The notes beneath the pieces are model-generated. The model was not told the DNA's origin and did not search any database. It saw nothing but the letters and a program-made list of their open reading frames with translations. DNA of 64,000 nt from Coemansia sp. RSA 487. Lineage: Eukaryota > Kickxellomycota > Kickxellomycetes > Kickxellales > Kickxellaceae. Of this stretch, positions 11,252 to 21,923 are shown piece by piece (the stretch's first letter is position 1; every line of letters starts with the position of its first letter). The stretch lies in contig JANBRJ010000058.1 of assembly GCA_027577595.1 (NCBI GenBank), forward strand, positions 44,538 through 108,537, in the 5' to 3' direction. The translations under genes and the position numbers were made by a program.

Positions 11252-13321
11252 TCACTTGAGATTTACTGGAGCCTCCTTGTTATCAAGCTTGGTAAAGAGT
11301 TGCTCGATTTCCTTTTTGTAATATTCTGTGGCAACATTCCGGCGCAGCTTGCGTGTGGATGTGAAAAGACCACCATTGTTGCTTTCGAATGGCGTTGGAT
11401 CGCAATGCACCGCGGCAATATATGCCTCCGTCTGTATGTTGTTTTTAATGGCAATATTACGAAGCTCATCCACCAGCGCCTTGCAAACAGCTTCGTTTGA
11501 GCAGAGATCTTCGTAGCTGGGTTGTTTCGCTAAAGCGTCGCTTTCCTTGTCTTTGACGTATTTCCGCGCCCACTGTATGAACGGCTCGCGCTCAGGGGAT
11601 ACAATGGCAATTAGATCGCGCTCGTCAGGAGTGCCATGCACAAAGATGTTGTGCACAAGTGGGTGTGCTGAATACATTAGTTCCATTGACTCCGGCGCTA
11701 CCCAGCAAAACCTTGCTGTTTTGAAGCTGTTTTTCATGCGACCGATGATGCTAATGGTACCATCTTCGTTGAACCGTGCTATGTCGTCGGTGGCCATCCA
11801 CCCCTCATCGTCCACAAGATCCTTTGGGTTCTCTGGCATCTTCAGATACCTGGAAACTATGCACTTTCCACGGATCATGAGCTCTCCCTTTGGGCATATC
11901 GGGCTGGTTGCGGAAAGGTTCATGTCAGGGATGCTGCGCAAGCGCACATCAACGCCTGGCATGGGAACACCTATATTCCCCGTGGTAGTATCAGTAGCGA
12001 GCTGAAGCACGCCGCACCCAAATGTCTCGGTCTGTCCGTATCCTTGCAGCAGATCACACGACAGTGCAATGCGGAAAAAGTCCTGTACCTCAGGAATGAG
12101 AGCAGTTCCACCGCAATATATGGTTTGGACACGACCACCGAATATCTGCGCAACCTTGCTGAACAGGATCTTGTCCCAGAATGCATGTTTTGTTCCGCCG
12201 CCGCTCTTAAATATCTGCAGCTTGGCGTTGTACGCATACCTTGCCATAGCACCGACCATGCCAGAGGCGTGTATAGTTGCTGCCGCCGCCTTCTCATATA
12301 TTTTGTTAAGGAGATTCGGATCGGCTAGAAACACAGTTGGGCCAAGCTGCTGAAAGTCGTCAAGAAGTGTTTCAGGAATGCACAAAGACAAACCAATGCG
12401 TGTGTGCTCGTACATAAGAGCGTATATGGAGTTTCGGTCTGCACAGTAAGACATCGGAATGAATGAAAAGTAGGTACTGTCCTTTAAACAACCGGCGAGA
12501 CAGGCACATTTTGAAGCAAATACGTTGGAGGCATGTGTGCACAACACACCCTTTTTTGCAGCTAGAGTACCTGACGTGAAACTCACTGTGCAAACATCAG
12601 CAGGACTTGGCAGATTAGCGTCTGTGGGCCTTTGACGGCCTAGTTCGATAACCCCTGCCATATCCAAAAGCACAATACCGAGCGCTTTGGCCTGTTTCTG
12701 AAGCTCAGCAGCTGTTTCCACACTAAATGGCTGCGTAGCAACGCTTGGCTTTGAGCAATCGAGATCGTCCATAGAAATAATAACCTTGACGCTGGGAGTC
12801 ACCTTAATGCGATTGAGCATGCGCGGAATCTTGTCCATCGAGCAAACAACGACAGCGCTCTCGGAGCTATTGATGGCCATCTCGGCGTTCTCGACGCCGA
12901 TGTCGTCGCTAATACCGACAGTGTAGCGGCGCGAACGAAAGGCAGCAAACTCGGCAAGTAACCACTCGGGGCGGTTGGGCGCGCAAATAGCAAGTGGCTG
13001 CTGGCCAGGTGTAGCTACAGGACATTCAGATGCATGTTCAGAATAAACGTGATCCAGCCCGGAGCCAAGGTTCTCGACAATATCACTTGCCTCAGTGGTA
13101 GTAATCCACTGGTAGCTGCCCGCCCTACCAGTAAGTGGGTCAAAAGCACGTGCACCAAGGAACTCACGCTTGGGGAAAACAGTCACTTCATGCTGGAAAA
13201 TGTCCCAAAGTGTGATGATGTTCTTGTACTTCTGTCCTTGCGAGCCATCCTTAAAGCTGGGATGACGGATGATGTAGGAGTGTCCGGGTACTTGCGAACT
13301 GGGAACCTTGTACGACTGCAT
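11252..13321 (-). CDS. Long-chain acyl-CoA synthetase-like protein, copy 3 (LACS3)
   Basis: This 689-residue paralogue starts at the ATG of MQSYKVPSSQ (13321); the open frame extends to a GTG at 13351, which is not used in the other copies. It carries TSGTLAAKKG, YGQTE, GWMATDD and RKLRR. The middle (TSGT onward, CLAGCLKDSTYFS) is the most distinct of the four, while 11577-11812 appears the same as LACS2. It is in tandem with LACS2 and lacks its own RGS partner. The same departures from the canonical AMP-forming motifs occur here, so they were fixed before the amplification. Confidence 0.85.
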   Translation of the reverse strand: MQSYKVPSSQVPGHSYIIRHPSFKDGSQGQKYKNIITLWDIFQHEVTVFPKREFLGARAFDPLTGRAGSYQWITTTEASDIVENLGSGLDHVYSEHASECPVATPGQQPLAICAPNRPEWLLAEFAAFRSRRYTVGISDDIGVENAEMAINSSESAVVVCSMDKIPRMLNRIKVTPSVKVIISMDDLDCSKPSVATQPFSVETAAELQKQAKALGIVLLDMAGVIELGRQRPTDANLPSPADVCTVSFTSGTLAAKKGVLCTHASNVFASKCACLAGCLKDSTYFSFIPMSYCADRNSIYALMYEHTRIGLSLCIPETLLDDFQQLGPTVFLADPNLLNKIYEKAAAATIHASGMVGAMARYAYNAKLQIFKSGGGTKHAFWDKILFSKVAQIFGGRVQTIYCGGTALIPEVQDFFRIALSCDLLQGYGQTETFGCGVLQLATDTTTGNIGVPMPGVDVRLRSIPDMNLSATSPICPKGELMIRGKCIVSRYLKMPENPKDLVDDEGWMATDDIARFNEDGTISIIGRMKNSFKTARFCWVAPESMELMYSAHPLVHNIFVHGTPDERDLIAIVSPEREPFIQWARKYVKDKESDALAKQPSYEDLCSNEAVCKALVDELRNIAIKNNIQTEAYIAAVHCDPTPFESNNGGLFTSTRKLRRNVATEYYKKEIEQLFTKLDNKEAPVNLK

Positions 13322-16092
13322 GGTTGTTTTCTTTTGACGTGTGTTTACCACAAAGTATTAAAGAAACAGTAATTATCGTAGTTTTAATAGCAAAGCTGTG
13401 AGAAATCGTAAAGAATCCACGAAAAAGATAATGGTCGAATGTGTTGGTGTGTTTTTAACAGCCAAAAAAACTGGCCTCATTTTCCATTTTGAAAAAGAGA
13501 AAAAGTTTGCCAAAAGCTTCGTTATTGGGTTGTCAGTTGTGCCCTACTGTAGCGCAATTTGAATACCTGATTGTCTAAATTTCATACTCCACAAACAGGC
13601 TCTTGCTTTCTTTAAAGGCTTCCAAAATGTAAAGAAAAGTCGAAGTTTGCATAGAATCTCTTCAAGTGTCTTTTATGATTTTCCGCAACAGCAGAAAACC
13701 AGCTTTTTGGGGAACACAAAGTGTCTGGTTAGTGGAAAGGGTAAGCGCGCATTTATTGCAGATTTGCATTATACATCTTAAAAAGGTAATAAAGCATGGA
13801 AATCTGCATTCCATTATTTGTTGGAGTTATCTGTCGGTTGGGTGAGCTGTGAAGCACATGGAGAGTATCTGATTTACATCTTTGACAGATCTTGAATTAC
13901 AGCCACAGTCCTGATGATGTCGTTTTGATTCGAAAAGAAGGTATCCTAGAAACATTGTGATTGTACTATCTTTAGTGGCATAAATTAAAATAGGCAACAA
14001 GAAAGGCAAATGTTTACAAAAGCAATCTATGAGTCTTTTTATACAAGTTTCAGCCATAAAAAGAGCGCAAAATATAGACGGCATAATAGACCTTCGTCCG
14101 AAAAAGGTATATAATTGTGTGCGCAGAGGCAGTCTAGCTGGTTCGTATGTTCCTGCAGCCTAATGCATTTGAATGAACCATTATTGTGCATTAATGCAAT
14201 AGGTCAAATAGATAATTGTGGGGGATGGGAGCACCATAAAACGCGTTTTCTGGCCGGGACATCTGATGTTGCATTGCAAAAAACAAAACCACCTGCACCG
14301 TTTCGACCATTTCCAGAAGTAATGAAGTTAGGAAAAAGGGGAAAAGGAGCTTTTATGAGCAGAACATTGGGCTCTGCAAAAATGGATTTTAGCCGATCTC
14401 CAAGTGGAATTTTTGAACGCATTGAAATCTTCATTGTTACACAACATGGCAGGTTCAATCGTCATTTTGAAATTTTGGCTCAGAGCAGCAGATCGCCCAA
14501 ATGCAGAATATACACATGCTAACAATTGGTTTTTCTGATTACAACTTTTTTTACGGATGTGCGAATTAATTTACTATTACAAAAGTGATTTATTGGGAAT
14601 TGTATTGTAGAGAAATTACTATTCTGAGCTTACTGATGTTTATTCTCTGTTATGTGGTATAGACACCAACGATATGCTTTAGAAATTTACAAATTTCGCT
14701 TCATTTATATAAGTTTATATGATCTCTGATTGCAATACCACAAGGTTATTTGTACTTAACCGATTGCTTAAACTGATATATACTAATCTACAGACACTAT
14801 TGCGGGATTAAGAATCAAAAATCCTATGGGCGTTTTCATTTAGGATACCTTTTGGCGCTTTTTGCTTTGTGAGATGTAGATATACAATATACGTGGTAAT
14901 CCCAATTTGCGATTGAAGAGAACAAAACAAGGATTGACGTATAAGCATGCATGTATAAATAACAGACGCATACTTTTTGCCAAATTGCCTGTAAAACGTC
15001 TAAATGAATAGCACTGGGGCTTTTCGAGTTGCTATTTCCCATAGAAAATGGATCTATCAGACATTAATAATTAATACAAATGATGCAGCAAGAGCTGATC
15101 CAAATATGGCAGGGGGATGTAATATTTTCTATTGCGGACTTTCTATGCCCACTTATTCATCCTGTCACAGTGTATTCGGAGACTGCTGGTATATCCAGGA
15201 AATGCACAATAGCTGGGGCGGTGTCGTAATTGGAGACAAGAGTTTTGTTTCCTCCCTATTTTCATAGCACGAATCGGTTATAGTGCCCTGCGTTCCACAG
15301 CAATTATTAAATGTAGTCTATGTAGATCATTAATATCGCTCATTTGAGCTAACAGGGTAGCCTTTGCTCGTACCATACAGAAATGCGTTTCTTTCGGGAT
15401 CGTTGCATGTCCATTATCGCCAACTGGCGCGGTGTTTCCGTGAATTCCACAACAAAAAGGGGGAGATCAGAATGTGCTGCTGTTTTGCATCTCCGATTGG
15501 CGCCATGAAAAGCTGAGCAGAAAAATAGAAAGATCAACCCACCATGCAAAGAGATTGTCAGCATTATTTAACTGACAAATTATTGCGCAGATAGCATATG
15601 AAAATCTATGCACATTATGAGGCGATTCGAGCAATACCCCATGCTCTTTGCCTTTTTTGCCAAAGATCTTCATCGATGGGATCTACCAGTGCAAAGGCAA
15701 GAATAATGACCAGTCCACATATTAAATGGTGCCTTCGTATTCTTCTTGTCTCCAAAAGCGGAAGGTTAGTTGTCTTTTTCCAGAGACAAAGGTGGAAAGA
15801 TGAATTGCGGTCTGCACACTTGTATCTTTCCCAATAAAACGAGTTAAGAATAAAACCAAACCAACCCCCAGAAACGGCTCAGGTTTATCAACTCTCTTTT
15901 TTATGTCTGACATACACCTCTACAAAATAGTAACTTTACTCATTCAATCACTCCGCTATTTTTGTGCCAGTGTTCAGTACTTTTGATCACCACCAGGCCC
16001 GTATCCAGTCTCGTTTTAGATTACTTCCAGCTTGACTTGTTTAAGCAGCACAGCTGGATAATAGCCCTACGAGACAGATTAAAGCTCCAAGC
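13322..16092. other. Intergenic between divergent LACS3 and LACS4
   Basis: This 2.8-kb AT-rich region forms the centre of the inverted duplication. Open frames such as 14115-14522 have no recognisable motif and no paralogue in the window, so I do not call them. It contains both divergent promoters; a TATA-like TATATAA occurs near 14108. Confidence 0.5.
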
Positions 16093-18159
16093 ATGCAGTC
16101 GTACAAGGTACCTAGCTCGCAAGTCCCCGGACACTCTTACATACTCCGTCACCCTGGCTTTAAGGATGGCTCGCAAGGACAGGAGTACAAGGACATTGCC
16201 ACACTCTGGGATCTGTTTCAGCGCGAGGTGAGTGTTTTCGCCAAGCGCGAGTTCCTTGGCGCACGTACGTTTGACCCACTGACTAGCAGGATGGGCGCCT
16301 ACCAGTGGATCACCACCACCGAAGCCAGCGGTATTGTCGAGGACTTTGGCTCTGGGCTGGATCGTGTCTATTCCGAACATGCGCCTGAATGCCCAGCCGC
16401 TACGCCAGACCAGCAGCCGCTTGCCATTTACTCTCTTAACCGCCCCGAGTGGCTGCTTGCCGAGTTTTCTGCCTTTCGTGCGCGCCGCTACACTGTCGGC
16501 ATCAGCGATGCGACTGGCGTCGAGAGCGCCGAGACGACTATCAACAACTCTGAAAGCGCCGTCGTTGTTTGCTCGATGGACAAGATCCCGCGAATGCTCA
16601 ATCGCATTAGGATGACGCCTAGCATCAAGGTTGTTATCTCGATGGACAACCTCGACTGCTCAAGGCCCACAATCTCAACGCAGCCATTTAGCGCGGAGTC
16701 TGTCGCTGAGCTTCGGAGACAGGCAGAGTCGCTTGGCGTCGTGCTTTTGGATATGGCAGATGTAGTTGACATGGGTCGCGAAAAGCCCACGGATGCAAAC
16801 CCGCCAAAGCCTTCGGACATTTGCACAGTGAGCTACACTTCAGGTACACTAGCCGCGCAAAAGGGCGTAATACGCACACACGGTTCCAATGTATTTGCAT
16901 CACGGTCGGCTCATCTATTTGTTCGCCCTGAAAACAGCACCTACATGTCGTTTATTCCTCTGACGCATTGTGCAGACCGCTATGTCATCTATGCGCTTAT
17001 GTTCGAGCACGTTCGCATTGGTTTGTTTTCCGGCGACTTAGCAAATGTTATCGACGACTTTCAGCAACTTCACCCAACAGTATTCTTGGCCGTTCCTATT
17101 TTCCTTAACCGAGTATATGAGAAAGCCACCGCATCGACTATCCACGCTTCTGGAATGGTTGGTGTTATGGCGAGGTACGCATATAACAGCAAACTGCAAA
17201 TATTTAAGAGCGGTGGTGGGACAAAGCATGCATTCTGGGACAAGATCCTATTCAGTAATGTTGCGCAGATATTCGGTGGTCGCGTTCGAACAATATTCTC
17301 TGGCGCTGCTCTACTTAGCCCTGATGTACAGGACTTTTTCCGCATTGCGCTTTCGTGTGATCTGATACAAGGATATGGGCAAACAGAGACATTTGGCTGT
17401 GGCACCCTTCAATTTACGGCCGATACTACAACTGGCCATGCGGGCGTCCCGATGCCAGGAATCGAAATGCGCTTGCGCAGCATCCCTGACATGAACCTTT
17501 CCGCAACTAGCCCGATATGCCCAAAGGGAGAGCTCATGATCCGCGGAAAGTGTCTATTTTCAGGATACTTGAAGCTGCCAGAGAACTCGAAGAATCTTAT
17601 GGACGATGAGGGGTGGATGGCCACCGACGACATAGCTCAGTTCAACGAGGACGGCACTATCAAACTAATTGATCGCATGAAGAACTGCTTCAAGACTGCA
17701 CGCAGATTCTGGGTAGCCTCTGAGTCTTTGGAGGTGGTCTATGCCACACATCCGCTTGTGCACAACATATTTGTTCATGGTTCTTCTAGCGAGCGCGATC
17801 TAATTGCTATTGTATCTCCCGAGCGCGAGCAGTTTTTAGAGTGGGCGCAGAAACACCTCAACATGGAAAGCGACCCTTCAAATAAACAGCTCAGTTATGA
17901 GGATGTTTGCTCGGATAAGGCGGTTTGCAATGCTTTGGTCAATGAGCTTCGGAATTTTGCAATTAAAAACAACATAGAAACGGAGGCATATATTGCCGCA
18001 GTGCACTGCGATCCAACACCATTTGAGCACAGCAGCGGTGGTCTCCTCACATCTACGCTCAAGCTGCGTCGACATATCGCGATAAAGTTTTACAAAAGTA
18101 TACTTGAGCAACTTTTCGCCGAGGTTGACAATAAGGAAGCTCCAGCAATCCCTAAATAG
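16093..18159 (+). CDS. Long-chain acyl-CoA synthetase-like protein, copy 4 (LACS4)
   Basis: This 688-residue paralogue has TSGTLAAQKG at residues 249-258, YGQTE at 428-432, GWMATDD at 507-513, the FKTAR lysine at 534 and a C-terminal LKLRR. The first 797 bases, from the ATG to 16889, match LACS1 (3118 down to 2322) base for base wherever I compared them; divergence then begins abruptly inside the VFAS codons. A second shared tract with LACS1 covers about 17530-17700. Promoters differ completely upstream of the ATG. It converges with RGS2, mirroring LACS2-RGS1. Confidence 0.85.
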   Translation: MQSYKVPSSQVPGHSYILRHPGFKDGSQGQEYKDIATLWDLFQREVSVFAKREFLGARTFDPLTSRMGAYQWITTTEASGIVEDFGSGLDRVYSEHAPECPAATPDQQPLAIYSLNRPEWLLAEFSAFRARRYTVGISDATGVESAETTINNSESAVVVCSMDKIPRMLNRIRMTPSIKVVISMDNLDCSRPTISTQPFSAESVAELRRQAESLGVVLLDMADVVDMGREKPTDANPPKPSDICTVSYTSGTLAAQKGVIRTHGSNVFASRSAHLFVRPENSTYMSFIPLTHCADRYVIYALMFEHVRIGLFSGDLANVIDDFQQLHPTVFLAVPIFLNRVYEKATASTIHASGMVGVMARYAYNSKLQIFKSGGGTKHAFWDKILFSNVAQIFGGRVRTIFSGAALLSPDVQDFFRIALSCDLIQGYGQTETFGCGTLQFTADTTTGHAGVPMPGIEMRLRSIPDMNLSATSPICPKGELMIRGKCLFSGYLKLPENSKNLMDDEGWMATDDIAQFNEDGTIKLIDRMKNCFKTARRFWVASESLEVVYATHPLVHNIFVHGSSSERDLIAIVSPEREQFLEWAQKHLNMESDPSNKQLSYEDVCSDKAVCNALVNELRNFAIKNNIETEAYIAAVHCDPTPFEHSSGGLLTSTLKLRRHIAIKFYKSILEQLFAEVDNKEAPAIPK

Positions 18160-18326
18160 TCAATTGTTTTCTTTTACTGACATTTCATATTATATATATG
18201 CATTTAACTCCACGATTCTTATATAATCCAATACATACATTTCTAGATATCACTGAACAATTTTTTGTATTTTCAAAGACAAGTAATAGAAGCAAAAACA
18301 CTAAGAAAATTAGAAAAGCAATTTCT

Positions 18327-20129
18327 CTATTTTCTCTTTGCATATCTTGTGAAAACGTCAAAGTAGAGCATGTTGAGCACCTCGTCTTTGATTTCGTCAA
18401 ATATAGTGAGCGTCAGCTGGCTCCTTCCGAGTCTTTCGCGGATGCGAAGCACCATAGCCGAGGGCAAGCTGACAGCGGTGTACGAGTTTGAGTTGATGAA
18501 AACGCTAAACATAACAACTAGCTTATCCATCGATGCTACAGGGAACGGAGTAGCTTCGTTCAAGTCGTACTGTGGATAGACTGCGCGAGCAGTTTCAAGG
18601 ATGCACACAGTTGGCGGCGTTTGCAAGCGAAGCGTCTTGGAATTAGAGTGGTCGCGGTTGGCAAGCGCCAGGTAGTCAATATCGTTGTCTATCGTGCTTG
18701 TCATTCGGGACATGTATCCAGGGTCTAGCTGGTCAGCGTCCTCGCGCCAAATGTCCTCAGAGCCAAGCGCAATGATTGTCTGCGTCTTGAGCGACTGGTA
18801 CTCGTCAATGAAGGCAGTCATTTCTGAGCAGAAGCACGATGCAGCAAAGTCACAGAAGTATCGGTACTCGTAAGGGTCAGCAAGAACTCCGTTGAATTCG
18901 GCGCGTCTGCCAATATCGGATCCGCCAGCGGCATTGGCAATGACGGCAGCCATAGACTGGCCCGCTGGGTCGGGGTTTGCCAGCGCATCGGAGCCGTGAA
19001 TACGGCTCAAAACTTCGCGTGAGTGGCGGTTTGCACTCCATAGAGGAATAGCCAGTGACACTGTATGCAGGATAATGGCACAGAGCCACGAGAAGAACCA
19101 CCCCGACCACTTCACTGCCAAGTGGAAGAGAGCGGTTTCCCAGATCACTGTCAGCACGATGCACAGGGCGCCTACAATAATCGATACGTAAAGGTCATTT
19201 CTAATACCATAGGCATCCTTCAGTGACCAGCACTTTACAAGCAATATGGGAAGGATGAAAACAACGTAGAATCCTGGGATGATAACCATTGGAAGGAATC
19301 CCCATACTAGTGTGCAGTTGTTGCTCACTGGCCGTAGCGTAAACTGTTTGTTGACTATGTTGATGACCAACGATATAGCAACTGCAGCGAAAATGTGGCC
19401 AAAGATAAATAGTACCAGGGCCTTGTCTGTGGCATAGCGCTGCAGCCGAGTGTACTTCTTTAGCCGCATGTACAGTTTCGTGTCGGTCTCGTCGTCCATG
19501 TGCGCGTTGTTGTGTTCCAGAGAAGATAAGAGATTCATAGGGTTCTTCTTTTCGCTTTTGCTTATAACATTGCGACCGACCACTGCACCGGGGTTGTGGC
19601 TCAGGCGGTTCATTTCTGAATCAAACCCTGTGTTGCTGAATGAACTAGACTGGCTGGCTGAGCGCATCGGACGCCTGTTTTGGTTCAAGTACGCAAGCGT
19701 ATCAGACTGCTGTACCACGCCTTTGAATTCTGGGTTCTTGCTGCTTGCGACCTTGTTTGTAAGAATATGAACGTTGGAAACCACGATGTGTTGGAATGCG
19801 CGGGCGGCAATCGCAGAGTACAAAGCATAGTAGCCAATGTTGCCGAACCACAGCTTCAAGAAACACGGCCACTCTTGCAGTGCAGTGCTGATTGCGCCAA
19901 TGACACCAACAAATATCAGCCCGATTGCTTGCAAGCCCACAAGTGGAACGCTGCGTTGTGCCAAACCCGAGTGCCTGTCCCGCGCTTTAATGATAAACAT
20001 GACAAACGTGACCAGTGCATATATTACATGTAAAATAAAGACTGACAGCAACACGCCAGCTTTGATTTTGTATGGCAAGGAGCCCGGAATCCACCTTCCG
20101 TCTGCATCTACGTTTATGTCTGACGTCAT
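18327..20129 (-). CDS. Seven-transmembrane RGS protein, copy 2 (RGS2)
   Basis: This 600-residue paralogue of RGS1 starts at ATG 20129 (MTSDINVDADG); the longer frame to 20141 begins with TTG and is not preferred. It has the same layout of seven hydrophobic segments, a hydrophilic Ser/Asn-rich loop and a C-terminal RGS domain. The last ~70 residues (VFINSNSYTAVSLPS to RYAKRK) are unchanged from RGS1, while the N-terminal half and the 3/4 loop differ freely. Similarity continues past the stop through the 3' intergenic sequence into the neighbouring LACS, so gene and neighbour were duplicated together. Confidence 0.8.
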   Translation of the reverse strand: MTSDINVDADGRWIPGSLPYKIKAGVLLSVFILHVIYALVTFVMFIIKARDRHSGLAQRSVPLVGLQAIGLIFVGVIGAISTALQEWPCFLKLWFGNIGYYALYSAIAARAFQHIVVSNVHILTNKVASSKNPEFKGVVQQSDTLAYLNQNRRPMRSASQSSSFSNTGFDSEMNRLSHNPGAVVGRNVISKSEKKNPMNLLSSLEHNNAHMDDETDTKLYMRLKKYTRLQRYATDKALVLFIFGHIFAAVAISLVINIVNKQFTLRPVSNNCTLVWGFLPMVIIPGFYVVFILPILLVKCWSLKDAYGIRNDLYVSIIVGALCIVLTVIWETALFHLAVKWSGWFFSWLCAIILHTVSLAIPLWSANRHSREVLSRIHGSDALANPDPAGQSMAAVIANAAGGSDIGRRAEFNGVLADPYEYRYFCDFAASCFCSEMTAFIDEYQSLKTQTIIALGSEDIWREDADQLDPGYMSRMTSTIDNDIDYLALANRDHSNSKTLRLQTPPTVCILETARAVYPQYDLNEATPFPVASMDKLVVMFSVFINSNSYTAVSLPSAMVLRIRERLGRSQLTLTIFDEIKDEVLNMLYFDVFTRYAKRK

Positions 20130-21923
20130 TTGCACAACCAAGCTGTATGTGGGAGATGATTATATGGCGTTGAACAGAGATGTATCAAAATAGGGATGGG
20201 TTAAGGTATAAAGAAACAAAAGGATTAAGCAAGCGTTAGACAGAAAGTAAAACGGAGCAGGAAAACAAAACAAATAATAGTATATTAAGCAGAAAGCAAC
20301 AGCGGCTTTATGAATTTCTCTGTTTAGCTTGTTTCCCAGGTGTTCCTATTTTGCGCCCTTTTTGCTTTCTTAATCATATGTTCAACAACCGAAATATGCC
20401 AGCGAAAATGTTCCGTCTTTTCTTTGCATCCAACACAATGTATTGAGATCGGCTTTTTGCATCTCAATGCACTAGGAATTCATAGTGTGCTTTGCTCACA
20501 CATGAAAGGTCCTTTATAGTGGGGAAAAAGAATATGGGGAGGTTCATATTTGTATTCAATTGGCCAAAATGATAGTGTATGTAAATCGATCCATTTTCGT
20601 ATTATTGGGAGGTCAATAGGAAGAACAGATAAACAAGAATGTGAGGCAAGTTGATGAAAATCTCCCTTTCTGTGCTAGATGGTACGGAGCCGTCGCATCT
20701 TGTACATCCGAATATTTATATGCAACGCTTTATTAAAACTATTTCACACTTGACGTCGCTGAGTGCTGCAAGTTGCTTGACCGCAAAAAGCAATTAGATG
20801 TAAATCTCACTATTTTTTTGGTCCCCATTTTCCAGAAATGCGTCGGACTTTGAGAGGGTGGGGAAAGAGGCACTAGATAATCGGATGTCCAAAGGAACGG
20901 TTCTTTTGCTTTTGCTTTTGCTTTTGCTTTTACTTCCCAGAAATTTATTTTACCAGAAGGAATCAACAAGCCCCCCAACAATCTAGTGAAGTGGCGTAAG
21001 GATATTGAATCAAAGGTTCAGGAAAATTGGGCACAACGATGGCAGTGCATATCGTTTGTGTCCAAAGTTTTGTTTTCGGGGGATAATAAAGGGCAGCTCG
21101 ACCGGCTGTTCTGCCATGTTAGATTCAAAAGCAAACCAGAGCGTGTTGATAATGAGCCAATGCTTCTGAAAAGATGTTGCTTGAATGGCGGGGTGTGTAG
21201 AAGTCTGGTTTCTATCTGTGGTATGGCTTTCCAACCGCCAATGGGCGAACATTCTGTCTGGTGCCAGGATCCTATTTTTCTGGATTCTTTCTATAGATTC
21301 TTCGACACTGGGGCGGAAGGACTTTCAATACAGCCAGACCGTGTAATATGCAGCTGCGATTGGCAGCCACGCAGACCGTGCATGGAATCCTAATATGGGT
21401 TTGTTGACGTCAATATTGGACACCACTGTGGAGCCAGCATTGGAGGTGGTTGATTATTTTAAGGGAATCCTTAACCAGACGCCAAAGCATTGATTCTAGG
21501 GATGAATAGCCCTTCCACTTTGGTGCTATTGCTTTTGATTCAACTAGTCGATTTTGTGGTGTGGCTAATTAAGACAGGGCCATTTGAACCGATTGAGTGC
21601 TATCCAGGCAAAATGAGGCTGCTTTGTATAGCATATTGCTCTGCAAGATGTATTTACTACTTTTTTAGAAATGTCAAATAGCTTTAGCTTGCAGATTGCA
21701 TGATGTTTAGCGTGCCAAAAGGTCTAAGCTTGTACTACTGTTTTTATGCGCACAAACGGGCTGTAGAAAGTTTTGCGGTTTGAAGGTAATTAAAAAATCA
21801 TGTGATATATAGTCTGCTTTTTTTTTTGTGATTCGTATTTTGACACAAGAAAAATAAGCATGGGTAATCTCTTCCCTTGTTTAATTTTTCTTTTTCATTT
21901 TTTTCATTGAACACACTTCAAAA
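20130..21923. other. Intergenic with a short TTTTGC hexamer repeat
   Basis: This is the shared promoter side of divergent RGS2 and the PY-motif gene. A run of about four and a half TTTTGC units lies near 20903-20931. The frame at 20986-21393 (135 residues) begins with GTG and has no recognisable domain, so it is not called. Confidence 0.5.
20903..20931. repeat. TTTTGC hexanucleotide microsatellite
   Basis: About four and a half tandem copies of TTTTGC are visible in noncoding sequence. Confidence 0.8.

Noticed and set aside
14115-14522. 135-residue open frame between LACS3 and LACS4
   Set aside because: There is no recognisable motif and no paralogue elsewhere in the inverted duplication, and composition is like the noncoding surroundings.
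20986-21393. 135-residue frame upstream of the PY gene
   Set aside because: It begins with GTG and shows no domain or conserved pattern.
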